Positions 17,070-24,999 of a stretch of 33,142 nucleotides of DNA are shown here, piece by piece; the stretch's first letter is position 1; every line of letters starts with the position of its first letter. The position numbers and the translations under genes were made by a program. The notes under the pieces are model-generated. The model ran no database searches, had not been told where the DNA came from, and saw nothing but the letters and a program-made list of their open reading frames with translations. The stretch spans positions 1 through 33,142 of the forward strand of contig JAISBT010000142.1 of the NCBI GenBank assembly GCA_031266055.1, read 5' to 3'. Origin of the DNA: Deltaproteobacteria bacterium (lineage in GTDB: Bacteria > Desulfobacterota > Desulfovibrionia > Desulfovibrionales > Desulfovibrionaceae).

Positions 17070-17759
17070 TCAAAGCTGAACCGCTTTAACATCTGCCTTG
17101 TTCACGGCCTTTATTGCCGCGTCAAGAATGCCGTTCACAAAGCCGTGCGAATGTTCATCGCCGAATTGGCGTGAAAGCTCAATGGCTTCGTTAATAATCA
17201 CTTTAGGCGGAACATCCGCGCTGAAAAGCAGCTCATAGGCCGCCATGCGCAATAAAGAAAGCTCCACCTTGCCCATACGCTCCAAGCGCCAGTTTTGTGA
17301 AAAACTTCGGATCAGTTCGTCCAGTTCAGCCTGCTTGCTCCATACTCCCCGCACCAGTTCCCAGGCCAACCCTTCGGGTTTGGCTTTGCCGGCCTGGTGG
17401 GAGGGGGTGACAATACGTTCGTTTTCTTCATCTTCAGGGCAGCTTGCGTGTATATCCGGCAGGCGGAAGCTTTCTTTTTTAGCGGAAGGGGGAGCGGGAT
17501 CGCCGGCTTGCGAAAGCGCGGCGCCGTCATCAGCCTGTTCGTCCTGCTCCGGGTAGAGTTCAACGAAAAAGACGCTGCCCGGCACGGGTTCGGCGTAAAT
17601 AGCCCGTTGGAAGCGACGGGCCAAATCCGACTGGTTCACCGGCGGGTCAAAACACAAACCGTAAAGAATCTGAAAGGCTTTGGCGCGTTCCAGGCGGCGC
17701 GACCCCGCGCTTTTTGGGGAAATGTTTTCTGGCATTTTTGCTTGTTGCGGCCGTTGCAT
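17070..17759 (-). CDS. nusB: Transcription antitermination factor NusB
   Basis: A 229-aa NusB, which with NusE (S10) binds boxA in rRNA leaders and promotes antitermination. The N-terminal helix bundle begins SRRLERAKAFQILYGL. The C-terminal half has ELDELIRSFSQNWRLERMGKVELSLLRMAAYELLF and VPPKVIINEAIELSRQFGDEHSHGFVNGILD, both highly diagnostic. The family is usually ~140-160 aa; here a ~55-residue acidic, Pro-rich insertion (roughly residues 70-125) separates the halves. ATG 17759 is chosen; ATG 17735 is equally possible and neither has a strong ribosome-binding site. It converges on mnmE. Confidence 0.93.
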   Translation of the reverse strand: MQRPQQAKMPENISPKSAGSRRLERAKAFQILYGLCFDPPVNQSDLARRFQRAIYAEPVPGSVFFVELYPEQDEQADDGAALSQAGDPAPPSAKKESFRLPDIHASCPEDEENERIVTPSHQAGKAKPEGLAWELVRGVWSKQAELDELIRSFSQNWRLERMGKVELSLLRMAAYELLFSADVPPKVIINEAIELSRQFGDEHSHGFVNGILDAAIKAVNKADVKAVQL

Positions 17760-17940
17760 TGCCGCTTCAGGGCAGAAATGTACCCCCGGCAAGACCGCGA
17801 GTCAATTGATTTTCTCAGCATTGGCCGCAGCAAACAGAAAAAGTTCTGTGCGGTAAAGCCGGCGCTTTGATTGAAACGGCGGAGTTTTTCTGTTATATGT
17901 GAAGAAGCGCCGGAGGGAGCGTTTCATACTTGAAATGCCC

Positions 17941-17968
17941 GGCAGGGATTTGTGTGCAAAGCCTTGCC
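17941..17968. repeat. Family E hairpin, copy 2
   Basis: GGCAGGGATTTG faces CAAAGCCTTGCC. It is in the leader region of the PilZ gene, next to a TTGAAATGCCC fragment that also neighbours copy 3 at 26688. Confidence 0.6.
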
Positions 17969-17989
17969 GCGCCGCCTTAAGGCGGCGGA

Positions 17990-18063
17990 GCAAAGCAAAA
18001 ACCACGTTTTTTGCTTTGCGATCTTATCGCTTAAAACGAAGCGCATGCGTAGTTTTAAGCGAT
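17990..18063 (+). repeat. Two strong hairpins in the PilZ leader
   Basis: GCAAAGCAAAAA (17990-18001) pairs with TTTTTGCTTTGC (18008-18019). ATCGCTTAAAAC (18026-18037) pairs with GTTTTAAGCGAT (18052-18063), a 12-bp stem whose loop contains CGCATGCG. They lie 46 bases or more before the PilZ start codon. They could be mRNA structures or further interspersed elements. Confidence 0.7.
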
Positions 18064-18109
18064 ATATGGTACTAATCGGCGGTATTCTTGATTATGTGCG
18101 GAGGACAAA

Positions 18110-18547
18110 ATGCACGATAGCGCGGGAGGACAAAAAGTTTCCCTGGAAAAAACCGGCGATGGCCGACAGTACTACAGGCTGCCCAAAGCGTACAGCGTGG
18201 AAGTTAAAGAGCTGGTTTTTCCTATGAGCGATGCCGGAGCCATTAAAAGCAACATCAACGACATCAGCATAGGCGGCATTTGCATCGAATCACCCGGGCC
18301 CATGGAAAACGGGCTGACCATGCAGGTCAAGGTAAATATTCCCATGCTGAACAGATTTTCCAGCAGTTTTCTAAAGGTTTACGAAAACGACGCGGATCAG
18401 TATTTTATGGCCATTGCCAAAACAATCTGGTGCAAACCCGATGCGGGTAAATATATGATCGGCATGGAGTTTGTGAATGTGGACGAAACCCAGATGCGGG
18501 CCTTGGGCGCGCTTATAAATAAGGCCCGCCAGGAAGCGGCTTCTTGA
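18110..18547 (+). CDS. PilZ domain protein, likely c-di-GMP receptor
   Basis: A 145-aa cytoplasmic protein. It has the two c-di-GMP-binding signatures of PilZ: R-x3-R at Arg19-Arg23 (RQYYR), and D-x-S-x2-G at Asp51-Ser53-Gly56 (NDISIGG). The rest is the six-stranded barrel, ending with IGMEFVNVDETQMRALGALINK. A GGAGG sequence lies six bases before the ATG. It stands alone between nusB and miaB, so the process it controls (motility, exopolysaccharide or other) cannot be read from context. Both nucleotide-binding motifs look intact, so ligand binding is likely. Confidence 0.9.
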   Translation: MHDSAGGQKVSLEKTGDGRQYYRLPKAYSVEVKELVFPMSDAGAIKSNINDISIGGICIESPGPMENGLTMQVKVNIPMLNRFSSSFLKVYENDADQYFMAIAKTIWCKPDAGKYMIGMEFVNVDETQMRALGALINKARQEAAS

Positions 18548-18557
18548 AGCGTCTGGA

Positions 18558-18684
18558 GCAGTTTAATTTTGAGACGCTCCCTTAAGGCGCTTAACGGCGA
18601 AACAAGTTTCGCCTACGCCTGCGGGGCGGACGGCGGTGCCCGCCGCCAGAGCATTTCAACATTTTCAATGTTAAAATGCTCTAA
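18558..18684 (+). repeat. Composite palindromic repeat, copy 2
   Basis: About 127 bases nearly identical to 14216-14341, with the GGCGAAAC-AA-GTTTCGCC hairpin at 18596-18613 and a family A palindrome at 18648-18682. It lies between the convergent pilZ and miaB genes. Confidence 0.85.
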
Positions 18685-18706
18685 TTCGGATTCCAGATAA
18701 AACGCT

Positions 18707-20176
18707 CTAATCCAGGCAGCCCCGGAGCGCATGGCGGCCGGCCCCGCTTATGCGCACGTCGGCCATGTCGCCTATGTTCAGCAATTCACCCTGCCGGAGG
18801 GGGATATGTACGGAAAAACCATAAGCGTCGCGGCCCCGCATATTGGACTCTCCATTTTTCAGGCTTGTCTCTTCAATGAGAACTTGGGCTTTCGCTCCCA
18901 CCAGACCGCGCAGAATGCGTCTGGTATTGTCATCCTGCCAGCGTTGCAGGCGGCTTAAGCGTTCCAGCGCTTCTTCCCGGGGGATTTTGTCCGTATACCC
19001 GCCGGCTTTTGTCCCCGGGCGGTCGGAATAGACGAACGAGAAGCTCGCGGCAAAATCAGCCTCGCGCATGGCCTGCATGGTTGCGTTGAAGTCTTCTTCC
19101 GTCTCGCCGGGAAAACCCACAATAATATCTGTGGAAAGCTGTATGCCGGGCCTTGCCGCCTTAAGCCGTCCGACCAGCCGCATATAATGCCGCAGGTCGT
19201 ACCGGCGGTTCATGCGTTTTAAAACGCGGTCGGAACCTGACTGCAAGGGGAGGTGTAAACGGGGCGCAAGCACGGACAGTTGCGCGAAAGCTTCAATCAG
19301 CCCGTCCGGCATATCTTTGGGGTGGGGCGTGATAAAGCGCAGACGTTGCAGGCCGGATAGCCCGGCCAGTTGGTGGAGCAAAGATACAAAACCATCTGTT
19401 TTATCGCGCTTGTCCGCTTCAGGCGCGGGTATGCCCGTTTCAGCCGCAACGCCCGCATCCTGGCCGAAGGCGTTGACGTTTTGTCCCAGCAGGGTAATTT
19501 CCTTGCAGCCGCCTTTGATCAGGGCGCGGCACTCCTCCAGAACCGCCTGCACCGCGCGCGATTTTTGCCGGCCGCGTACAAAGGGTACAATGCAGTAAGT
19601 GCAAAAATTGTCGCAACCCTGCATTATGTTGACGTAAGCCGCCGGAGGGGCCGTGGCCGGCGTAGTTTGCGCGGGCTGAGCGGCGTTTTCGGGGCTTGGA
19701 GCAATCCGCTGCCTGAAATCCGGGCCGCCCGTTCCGTCCGCCGGGTCGCCCGGCGTTTTGCGTTCAGCGTATTCAGAGGAAAAATCCAGCAGGCTTATGG
19801 CTTGAACGGAGTTTTCAGCCAGCATGGCAATGGCGGCAGGGGCATGCGCCAGGCCGTCCGTGCCGAACAGCAGTTTTAACTCCCTGGATTTGGCGAAGAG
19901 TTGTTCTCCGAGTTGCTGGGCTACACAGCCGCCGACGCAGGCAATAATGTCGCGTCCGGGGAATTTGCGCGCCAAAAGGCGGATGCGCCCGAGTTCGGTA
20001 TATACCTTATGCTCCGGTTTCGCGCGTACGGAACAAGTGTTCAATATCTGCACCCGCGCGGCCTCAAAAGGCTGTTCGGTAAAACCCGCAGCCAGCAAAG
20101 AACGGCGCAGCCAGTCTGAATCGTTCACATTCATCTGGCAGCCGAAGGTCATAATATGAAAAGTTTTTTCCGGCAT
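18707..20176 (-). CDS. miaB: tRNA A37 methylthiotransferase MiaB
   Basis: A 489-aa radical-SAM enzyme adding the methylthio group to i6A37 of tRNAs reading U-starting codons. It has the N-terminal UPF0004 domain with Cys13 (TFGCQMNVNDSD), Cys48 (NTCSVRAKPEHK) and Cys84 (CVGGCVAQQ) for the auxiliary cluster, and the radical-SAM triad Cys188-x3-Cys192-x2-Cys195 (GCDNFCTYC). ISTDIIVGFPGETEEDF and a C-terminal TRAM-like region follow. A ~35-residue Pro/Ala-rich insertion (~140-178) joins the two domains. It starts 18 bases after the glycosyltransferase upstream, so both are probably one operon. Confidence 0.96.
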   Translation of the reverse strand: MPEKTFHIMTFGCQMNVNDSDWLRRSLLAAGFTEQPFEAARVQILNTCSVRAKPEHKVYTELGRIRLLARKFPGRDIIACVGGCVAQQLGEQLFAKSRELKLLFGTDGLAHAPAAIAMLAENSVQAISLLDFSSEYAERKTPGDPADGTGGPDFRQRIAPSPENAAQPAQTTPATAPPAAYVNIMQGCDNFCTYCIVPFVRGRQKSRAVQAVLEECRALIKGGCKEITLLGQNVNAFGQDAGVAAETGIPAPEADKRDKTDGFVSLLHQLAGLSGLQRLRFITPHPKDMPDGLIEAFAQLSVLAPRLHLPLQSGSDRVLKRMNRRYDLRHYMRLVGRLKAARPGIQLSTDIIVGFPGETEEDFNATMQAMREADFAASFSFVYSDRPGTKAGGYTDKIPREEALERLSRLQRWQDDNTRRILRGLVGAKAQVLIEETSLKNGESNMRGRDAYGFSVHIPLRQGELLNIGDMADVRISGAGRHALRGCLD

Positions 20177-20194
20177 GGGTCAAATCATCATGCT

Positions 20195-21265
20195 CTACTC
20201 GTCCAGCAGGCGCCGGTACAGACCCACATACTGTTCAAGCATGGTCGCGCAGGTAAAATTCGACAGGCTCCGGGTTCCCCCGGCGGCAAGAGACGCGCGC
20301 AAGCTTTCCTCCCGGCACAGAGCCAGCATTTTAGCGGCCAGGTCTTCCGGGCTGTCCTGTTTAAAAAACAGGGCGTCCTGCCCGTCATGGACTATTTCCA
20401 CATGCGCCAGGCTGTCCGAACATATAACGGGCAGACCGGTGGCCCAGCCTTCCAGAACCGGCAGGCTGCATCCTTCACCCTGGGACGCCGGAGCAATCAA
20501 AACGTCGCAATCCGGCAACACGACATTGGAATCCTGTCCGCCCAAAAAGGCCAGATGGCTTTCCACCTTAAGTTCTTTGGCCAAAGTCAGCAGAGAGGAA
20601 AATAGAGGGCCGGAGCCGGATATGCGCAGTTCCCACGGCGGCAGCCAGCTCGCCTGCTGAAAAATGGACAAGGCGCGGATAAGATTTTCGTGCCCGTTCC
20701 CGGCTATCAGGCGGCCGGGGCAGATCAGAATAAGCCGGTTGTCGTTGCGGGGAATCTTTTCGGTGTAGCGGGAGCGGTCTATGGCCCCCCGGATGATTTT
20801 AAGCGCTTTGGGGGGGACTTTGGCTTCAGCGATGGTATAGGCGATTTCTTGCGTTTCACAGGCAATGATGCCGGCTGCTCTCAGTTTCTCTTCAAAGCGG
20901 GGGTCGCTTGCCCGCGCCGGGCTGTGGCGGGAGTGCAACAGCAAAAAATTGGTTTTTTTTTGGGCCAGCTTCCCCCCGAAACAGACGGAACGATCGTCAT
21001 GCGTGTGAATAATCCATTTTTCTTTGTTATTCCGCTTGGAAAACCAATGCAACTTAAAATTCCAGGCCAGCTTTCCCATAAAGCCGTCGACAAAGGCAAT
21101 GGACTCCAGCCCGGATGTCAGGGCGAACCGCTGCAAAGGCGAACCGTCATGGCATAAAATAACCAGACGGCAATCGTCACGTTGCCGCAACGCGTGCGCT
21201 AAAAATAACGTTTGCAGCTCGCCCTCGTAAAAATCCGGGCTGAGGTTCATAAGCAGGATATTCAT
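20195..21265 (-). CDS. GT4 family glycosyltransferase
   Basis: A 356-aa GT-B fold glycosyltransferase. The N-terminal half begins MNILLMNLSPDFYEGELQ and carries IIHTHDDRSVCFGGKLAQ. The C-terminal Glycos_transf_1 domain has ILICPGRLIAGNGHENLIRAL, LRISGSGPLF, a VLIAPASQGEGCSLPVLEGW stretch with the family's E-x7-E arrangement, and GLPVICSD. It probably transfers a sugar to LPS or another surface glycan. It is upstream of miaB in the same direction, an odd pairing, and far from the other glycan genes at 6690-11130. The donor is unknown. Confidence 0.85.
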   Translation of the reverse strand: MNILLMNLSPDFYEGELQTLFLAHALRQRDDCRLVILCHDGSPLQRFALTSGLESIAFVDGFMGKLAWNFKLHWFSKRNNKEKWIIHTHDDRSVCFGGKLAQKKTNFLLLHSRHSPARASDPRFEEKLRAAGIIACETQEIAYTIAEAKVPPKALKIIRGAIDRSRYTEKIPRNDNRLILICPGRLIAGNGHENLIRALSIFQQASWLPPWELRISGSGPLFSSLLTLAKELKVESHLAFLGGQDSNVVLPDCDVLIAPASQGEGCSLPVLEGWATGLPVICSDSLAHVEIVHDGQDALFFKQDSPEDLAAKMLALCREESLRASLAAGGTRSLSNFTCATMLEQYVGLYRRLLDE

Positions 21266-21334
21266 TGAGTCGTATTATACACGGGAACTTCCGCATAATC
21301 CAGTTCAATAATTAAACTGCCCTGTTAAACTGCT

Positions 21335-22294
21335 CTATTTCAACAGCCCCGCTTCCCGGTAGTATTTTTCCGCTCCCGGATGCAGGGGAATGCCGGAAAG
21401 GTCGCTTACCGCCATTTCCGGAGTCACGGTTTTCATTACCGCGTGGGCTTTGCCCAGTTCATCCAGGTTTTCCCAAAAGGTTTTGGTCAGGTTGTAAACC
21501 AGATCCTCCGGCATGGAGGCGTCCGTGAGCAGGAGCATTTTTACAGCGGTGGTGCGCACGTCTTCTTTCTGGTTGTCGTAGGTTCCGGCTGGAATGACAA
21601 ACTCCGAATACCAGGGGTATTCCGCCTGAACTTTTTGGATGAGCCCGGCTTCCATTCCCAGCAGCTTTCCATCGGCAGTGGCGCACATTTCCGTAACCGC
21701 CGCTGTGGGCACTCCCGCCATGATCCAGGCGCCGTCAAGCTGCTTGTTGCGCATAAGATCAATGGATTCGCTGAACCCCACAAACTGGGCCCTGATGTCG
21801 TCAGGGTACTTCAGCCCGGCGGCGGTAAAATGCACGCGCGATTCCACTTCGGTGGTGCCTCCGGCAGCGCCCGGAGCGAAGCGTTTGTTTTTAAAGTCCG
21901 CCAGTTTGTCCACGCCGCTGCCCCGCAGGGCGACAACCTGGTTGGGGTTATAGTAAAGCCCGGCCAGAATGCGCACGTCTTTGTAGTCTCTGCCCGCAAA
22001 GCCGCGCTGTCCGTGCAGAGCTTCATAGGTAATGCTGGAAACCGCGAAGGAAACTTGAGCTTCCTTGCTTTGCAGCAGATTCAGGTTTTGCACTCCTCCA
22101 TTGGAAGCCTGTACGCGGGCGGTGACGTCAAGTTTGGAATTCCACAAATTGGCTATGCCGGCGCCCAGGGGGTAAAGCGCGCCGGTGGTGGCGGCAGTGG
22201 GGAAACTCAGGTTGACTTTGCCTGCGGCCAGCGCCGGCAGAGAAGAAGAACAGAAGAACAGAAGGATCAAACCGGAAAACAGGGTGCGTAACAT
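21335..22294 (-). CDS. TAXI family TRAP transporter binding protein
   Basis: A 319-aa periplasmic solute-binding protein. The signal peptide is MLRTLFSGLILLFFCSSS and a few more residues, cut at ALA-A. The mature part starts VNLSFPTAATTGALYPLGAG, the TAXI-type opening, and includes RVQASNGGVQNLNLL, RFAPGAAGGTTEVESR and a C-terminal IPLHPGAEKYYREAGL, all typical of the family. It captures a substrate (in known cases carboxylates or amino acids such as glutamate) for the fused permease encoded just upstream (38-base gap). ATG 22294 is chosen: CTGGAG precedes it and the signal peptide starts there; longer in-frame sequence upstream overlaps the permease gene. Confidence 0.93.
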   Translation of the reverse strand: MLRTLFSGLILLFFCSSSLPALAAGKVNLSFPTAATTGALYPLGAGIANLWNSKLDVTARVQASNGGVQNLNLLQSKEAQVSFAVSSITYEALHGQRGFAGRDYKDVRILAGLYYNPNQVVALRGSGVDKLADFKNKRFAPGAAGGTTEVESRVHFTAAGLKYPDDIRAQFVGFSESIDLMRNKQLDGAWIMAGVPTAAVTEMCATADGKLLGMEAGLIQKVQAEYPWYSEFVIPAGTYDNQKEDVRTTAVKMLLLTDASMPEDLVYNLTKTFWENLDELGKAHAVMKTVTPEMAVSDLSGIPLHPGAEKYYREAGLLK

Positions 22295-22332
22295 ACAATA
22301 CTCCAGGGTTAGGGTTGGACGGTGAATGTGCT

Positions 22333-24336
22333 CTAGGCGACGGAAGAGGCCCGCGCGTCGCGCCGGTTTAAAAATATGACCAGAGCAAATATGCCCAGAC
22401 CGAGGGCATCCGTGCTCAGGCCCGGGTGTATGGCAAGCCCGGCGACGGTGAGCAGCAGCAGGCGCAGGAGCAGGCTGCAGCGGCAAAAGAGCCAGCCTTC
22501 CAGTCCGGCGGCGAGGGCGGCCATCCCGAGCGAAGCCGATATAATGGCCCATACGGTCACCGCCGTGCCGTTGGCCGGGCCATACAGGAGCAGGGAATTA
22601 TCCAGAAAAAAGAAAGGCAGCACAAACCCGGCAAGACCCAGGCGTACCGCGATAAGGGAGGTTTTCGTCTGGTTTGAGTGGGCTATGCCGGCGGCCACAT
22701 ATGAGGACATGGCCACAGGCGGCGTAATGTTGGAAAGGCAGGCGTAAAACAGGCAAAACATGTGCGCGGCCAGATCGGAAACGCCCACGCTCACCATTAC
22801 CGGGGCGGCCACAGCCGCCACGATCACATAAGCGGCAACGCCGGGTACCCCCATACCCAGAATGACGCTGGTCAGCATGACAAAAAATCCGGCCAGATAA
22901 ATCTGCCCCTTTTCAACGAAATTCAGAACCTCATAGCAGAAGGTAAGGCCAAGACCGGACAGGCTCACCGTGCCGATGATAATGCCGATGATGACGCAGG
23001 CCGCGCCCACGCCGACGGCGCTTCTGGCCCCTTCATCCAATGCCAGCAGAATGCTTTTTATGCCCATGCGGGTTTCGCGGGAAAACCAGGAGGCAATGAC
23101 AGCGCTGAAGATGGAAAATACCGCGGCGTAAAGCGGAGTGTAGCCCATACCCATGACGGCCATAAGCACCACCAGCGGCAGGATAAGATGGCCGCGTTTT
23201 TTTATGACCGCGAGAGCGGCCGGAATATGTTCGGGGGAAAGACCGGAGAGCCCGAGTTTTTTAGCCTCAAAATGCACGGCCATGATCAGCGCCAGGTAAT
23301 AAAGGAAGGCCGGTATGGCGGCCGCCAGCATGACCGTGGTGTAGGGAACGCCGAGATATTCGGCCATGATGAAGCCCACCGCGCCCATAACCGGAGGGGC
23401 GAACTGTCCGCCTGTGGAGGCCACCGCTTCCACCGCGCCCGCGAATTCGGGCGTGTAGCCCGTGCGCTTCATCAGGGGAATGGTTATCGCGCCGGTTGTA
23501 GCTACATTGGCCAGAGCGCTGCCGTTCATCATGCCCATGAGGGCGCTGGCGATTACCGCCACCTTGGCGGGGCCGCCCGCGCTGCGTCCCACCAGGGTAA
23601 GGGACAGATCATTGATAAAAGAGCTGAAACCGCTGTATTTCAGAAAAGTTCCGAAAAGCGAGAACAGAAAAATATAGGTGGCGGAAACGCCCACTCCCAC
23701 GCCTAAAAGACCCTGGCTGCCCCAGAACATGTGCCCCATGACCCGGTTCAGGCTGAACCCGGTGTGTCCGAAGGGGCCGGGAATGTACTCGCCCAGAAAA
23801 TTATAGGCCAGGAAGATGCCGGCGAGCCAGGCCAGGCTGCCTACCACGCGAAAGGCCATGATAAAGCATATGGCCACGCCGATCAGGGCTACTTTATAAT
23901 CCAGCCCGGAAAAATAACCCCCGCGCAAAGTTATGGCGTCATAATTCAGCAGGAAATAGCCGAAGGCGAAATAGCCCGCGCCTATGCAGGCAACATCCAA
24001 GAGCGAAGGACGGACGCGGCGGCGCGGTTCTTTTCTCCAGGCGGGATACAGCAGAAAAGCCAGGGTCAGCATGAAAATAATATGCCATACGCGCAAGCGG
24101 AGGGCATCCAGCACGGGAAACAAGGCGAAGTAAAGTTGGAAAAGCGCCCAGCTGACAGCCAGAACGCTGATAATACGCGACCACGGAGGCGCAAAGCTTC
24201 TGGTCCTGGATTCGCTTTCTTTTTCTTCCACCAGAGCGAAAGCCCGTTTTTCAATTTCTGAAAGAGTATTTTCCGGGCCGGTTCCGTCAGGGCTGTTTTT
24301 ATCTTTTGGCGCTGCATCCGCTGCGTTTGAGCCCAT
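22333..24336 (-). CDS. TRAP transporter permease, fused 4TM/12TM (TAXI type)
   Basis: A 667-aa integral membrane protein combining the small DctQ-like and large DctM-like subunits, the arrangement that goes with TAXI binding proteins. After a hydrophilic N-terminus, helices start at ~50. The DctM core has MGMMNGSALANVATTGAITIPLMK, AVEAVASTGGQFAPPVMGAVGF, LGMGVPGVAAYV and SNITPPVAMSSYVAAGIA, which are strongly conserved. It uses an ion gradient to import the substrate bound by the protein at 21335-22294. ATG 24336 has AAGGAG seven bases upstream. The last ~80 residues form extra helices. The substrate is unknown. Confidence 0.95.
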   Translation of the reverse strand: MGSNAADAAPKDKNSPDGTGPENTLSEIEKRAFALVEEKESESRTRSFAPPWSRIISVLAVSWALFQLYFALFPVLDALRLRVWHIIFMLTLAFLLYPAWRKEPRRRVRPSLLDVACIGAGYFAFGYFLLNYDAITLRGGYFSGLDYKVALIGVAICFIMAFRVVGSLAWLAGIFLAYNFLGEYIPGPFGHTGFSLNRVMGHMFWGSQGLLGVGVGVSATYIFLFSLFGTFLKYSGFSSFINDLSLTLVGRSAGGPAKVAVIASALMGMMNGSALANVATTGAITIPLMKRTGYTPEFAGAVEAVASTGGQFAPPVMGAVGFIMAEYLGVPYTTVMLAAAIPAFLYYLALIMAVHFEAKKLGLSGLSPEHIPAALAVIKKRGHLILPLVVLMAVMGMGYTPLYAAVFSIFSAVIASWFSRETRMGIKSILLALDEGARSAVGVGAACVIIGIIIGTVSLSGLGLTFCYEVLNFVEKGQIYLAGFFVMLTSVILGMGVPGVAAYVIVAAVAAPVMVSVGVSDLAAHMFCLFYACLSNITPPVAMSSYVAAGIAHSNQTKTSLIAVRLGLAGFVLPFFFLDNSLLLYGPANGTAVTVWAIISASLGMAALAAGLEGWLFCRCSLLLRLLLLTVAGLAIHPGLSTDALGLGIFALVIFLNRRDARASSVA

Positions 24337-24398
24337 TACGTCTCCTTTGCGCGTAAAAGGGTGTATGTCGTGGAAGGTTAACGCCGCAAAGCGGCAAG

Positions 24399-24481
24399 CC
24401 GCTTGACGGATACCGCGCTTCAGCCGTTGCGGCGCAGGAAGCTGCGGATGAAGAGGGCAGCGATGCTTCTCCGTCAAGCGG
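24399..24481. repeat. Family D element nested in a hairpin
   Basis: A 48-bp element (24418-24465, CTTCAGCCGTTGC... to GCGATG) is flanked by the perfect 12-bp inverted repeat CCGCTTGACGGA (24399-24410) and TCCGTCAAGCGG (24470-24481). The element is a diverged relative of 30796-30843 and 32179-32226. Confidence 0.75.
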
Positions 24482-24512
24482 TAATTTCAGGCGCAACATG
24501 CTATAAGGCTGC

Positions 24513-24541
24513 AAAAATAAAAACCGCGGGAGTTGCCGCGG
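24513..24541 (-). terminator. Terminator or attenuator in the TRAP leader
   Basis: On the minus strand CCGCGG (24541-24536), CAACTC, CCGCGG (24529-24524) is followed by TTTTTATTTTT. A third CCGCGG at 24594-24599, nearer the promoter, could pair with the first arm instead and prevent the hairpin. It lies ~180 bases before the TRAP start codon. Confidence 0.7.
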
Positions 24542-24620
24542 CCTGGAACGTGAATCTGTAGTCGGGTCAAACGCACGCCTCAGCCGCGGGTTTTGGCTGG
24601 GTGAAGCGTTCATGCGCGGG

Positions 24621-24649
24621 ACATTACCCGTATGCTTGCGAATTGTCAA
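24621..24649 (-). promoter_or_regulatory. Predicted sigma-70 promoter, TRAP side
   Basis: On the minus strand a perfect -35 box TTGACA (24649-24644) and a TAATGT -10 box (24626-24621) are 17 bases apart. Transcription would start near 24614 and meet the hairpin at 24541 within ~75 bases. Confidence 0.6.
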
Positions 24650-24769
24650 GATTAACCGGCAAGGCGCAAATATCAGAATAATAGAGCATCTGGAACGTCT
24701 TTTGCATAAATGCCTTGCAGGACATATCTTGCCCGTTTGTGACAATATTTAGTCGGCCCTGAAAAAGTA

Positions 24770-24775
24770 TATAAT
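24770..24775 (+). promoter_or_regulatory. Perfect -10 box upstream of the lipoprotein gene
   Basis: TATAAT within an AT-rich stretch, with only a poor -35 match (ATTTAG at 24747-24752). It is the best plus-strand promoter candidate for the lipoprotein gene, giving a ~220-base leader that contains the family H element. Confidence 0.35.
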
Positions 24776-24890
24776 ATATTTATATCATTAACTATAAATG
24801 CTAAATCTCTGTGTTTTTCGACCAGAAATATACCAAAGGGCCGACTGACCCGGCCGATGCAATCGACCGGGCGCGGCGGAAAGCGAGCCG

Positions 24891-24975
24891 CAATTTACTT
24901 GCGGCGTCCGCACAGCGGCGCTTGGAGCCGGCGTGCCTTTCTGAAAAAGTCGTTTCCCGGCTTTTTCAGCATCAA
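24891..24975 (+). repeat. Family H element, copy 2
   Basis: Nearly matches 11556-11640. It ends in CTGAAAAAGTCG-TTTCC-CGGCTTTTTCAG (24941-24969). The loop TTTCC is the reverse complement of the GGAAA loop in copy 1, as if the centre had inverted. Confidence 0.8.
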
Positions 24976-24999
24976 CTATTTATGGAAAAGGTGTTTATC

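Larger units (their letters stand above)
17760..18109. other. nusB-pilZ divergent intergenic region
   Basis: 350 bases between divergent genes, full of dyads: a GCGCCGGAGGGAGCG fragment of the composite repeat (~17916-17930), a family E hairpin (17941-17968), the perfect 16-bp palindrome GCCGCCTTAAGGCGGC (17971-17986), and two strong hairpins listed separately. No gene is seen. Promoters for both neighbours must lie here, but no convincing pair of boxes was found. Confidence 0.6.
24337..24999. other. Divergent TRAP-lipoprotein intergenic region
   Basis: 663 bases between divergent genes. From the TRAP side: a 48-bp family D element inside a 12-bp inverted repeat, a minus-strand terminator-like hairpin, a minus-strand promoter, an AT-rich stretch with a plus-strand TATAAT, and a family H element. 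No convincing gene is seen; a tRNA was looked for around 24541-24614 and not found. Confidence 0.6.

Noticed and set aside
22295-22552. N-terminal extension of the TAXI binding protein
   Set aside because: The extension lies inside the permease gene on the same strand, is Arg/His/Pro-rich, and would bury the clear signal peptide that begins at 22294.
24541-24614. Possible tRNA gene before the minus-strand terminator
   Set aside because: No acceptor stem pairing with a proper T arm or anticodon arm could be assembled on either strand.
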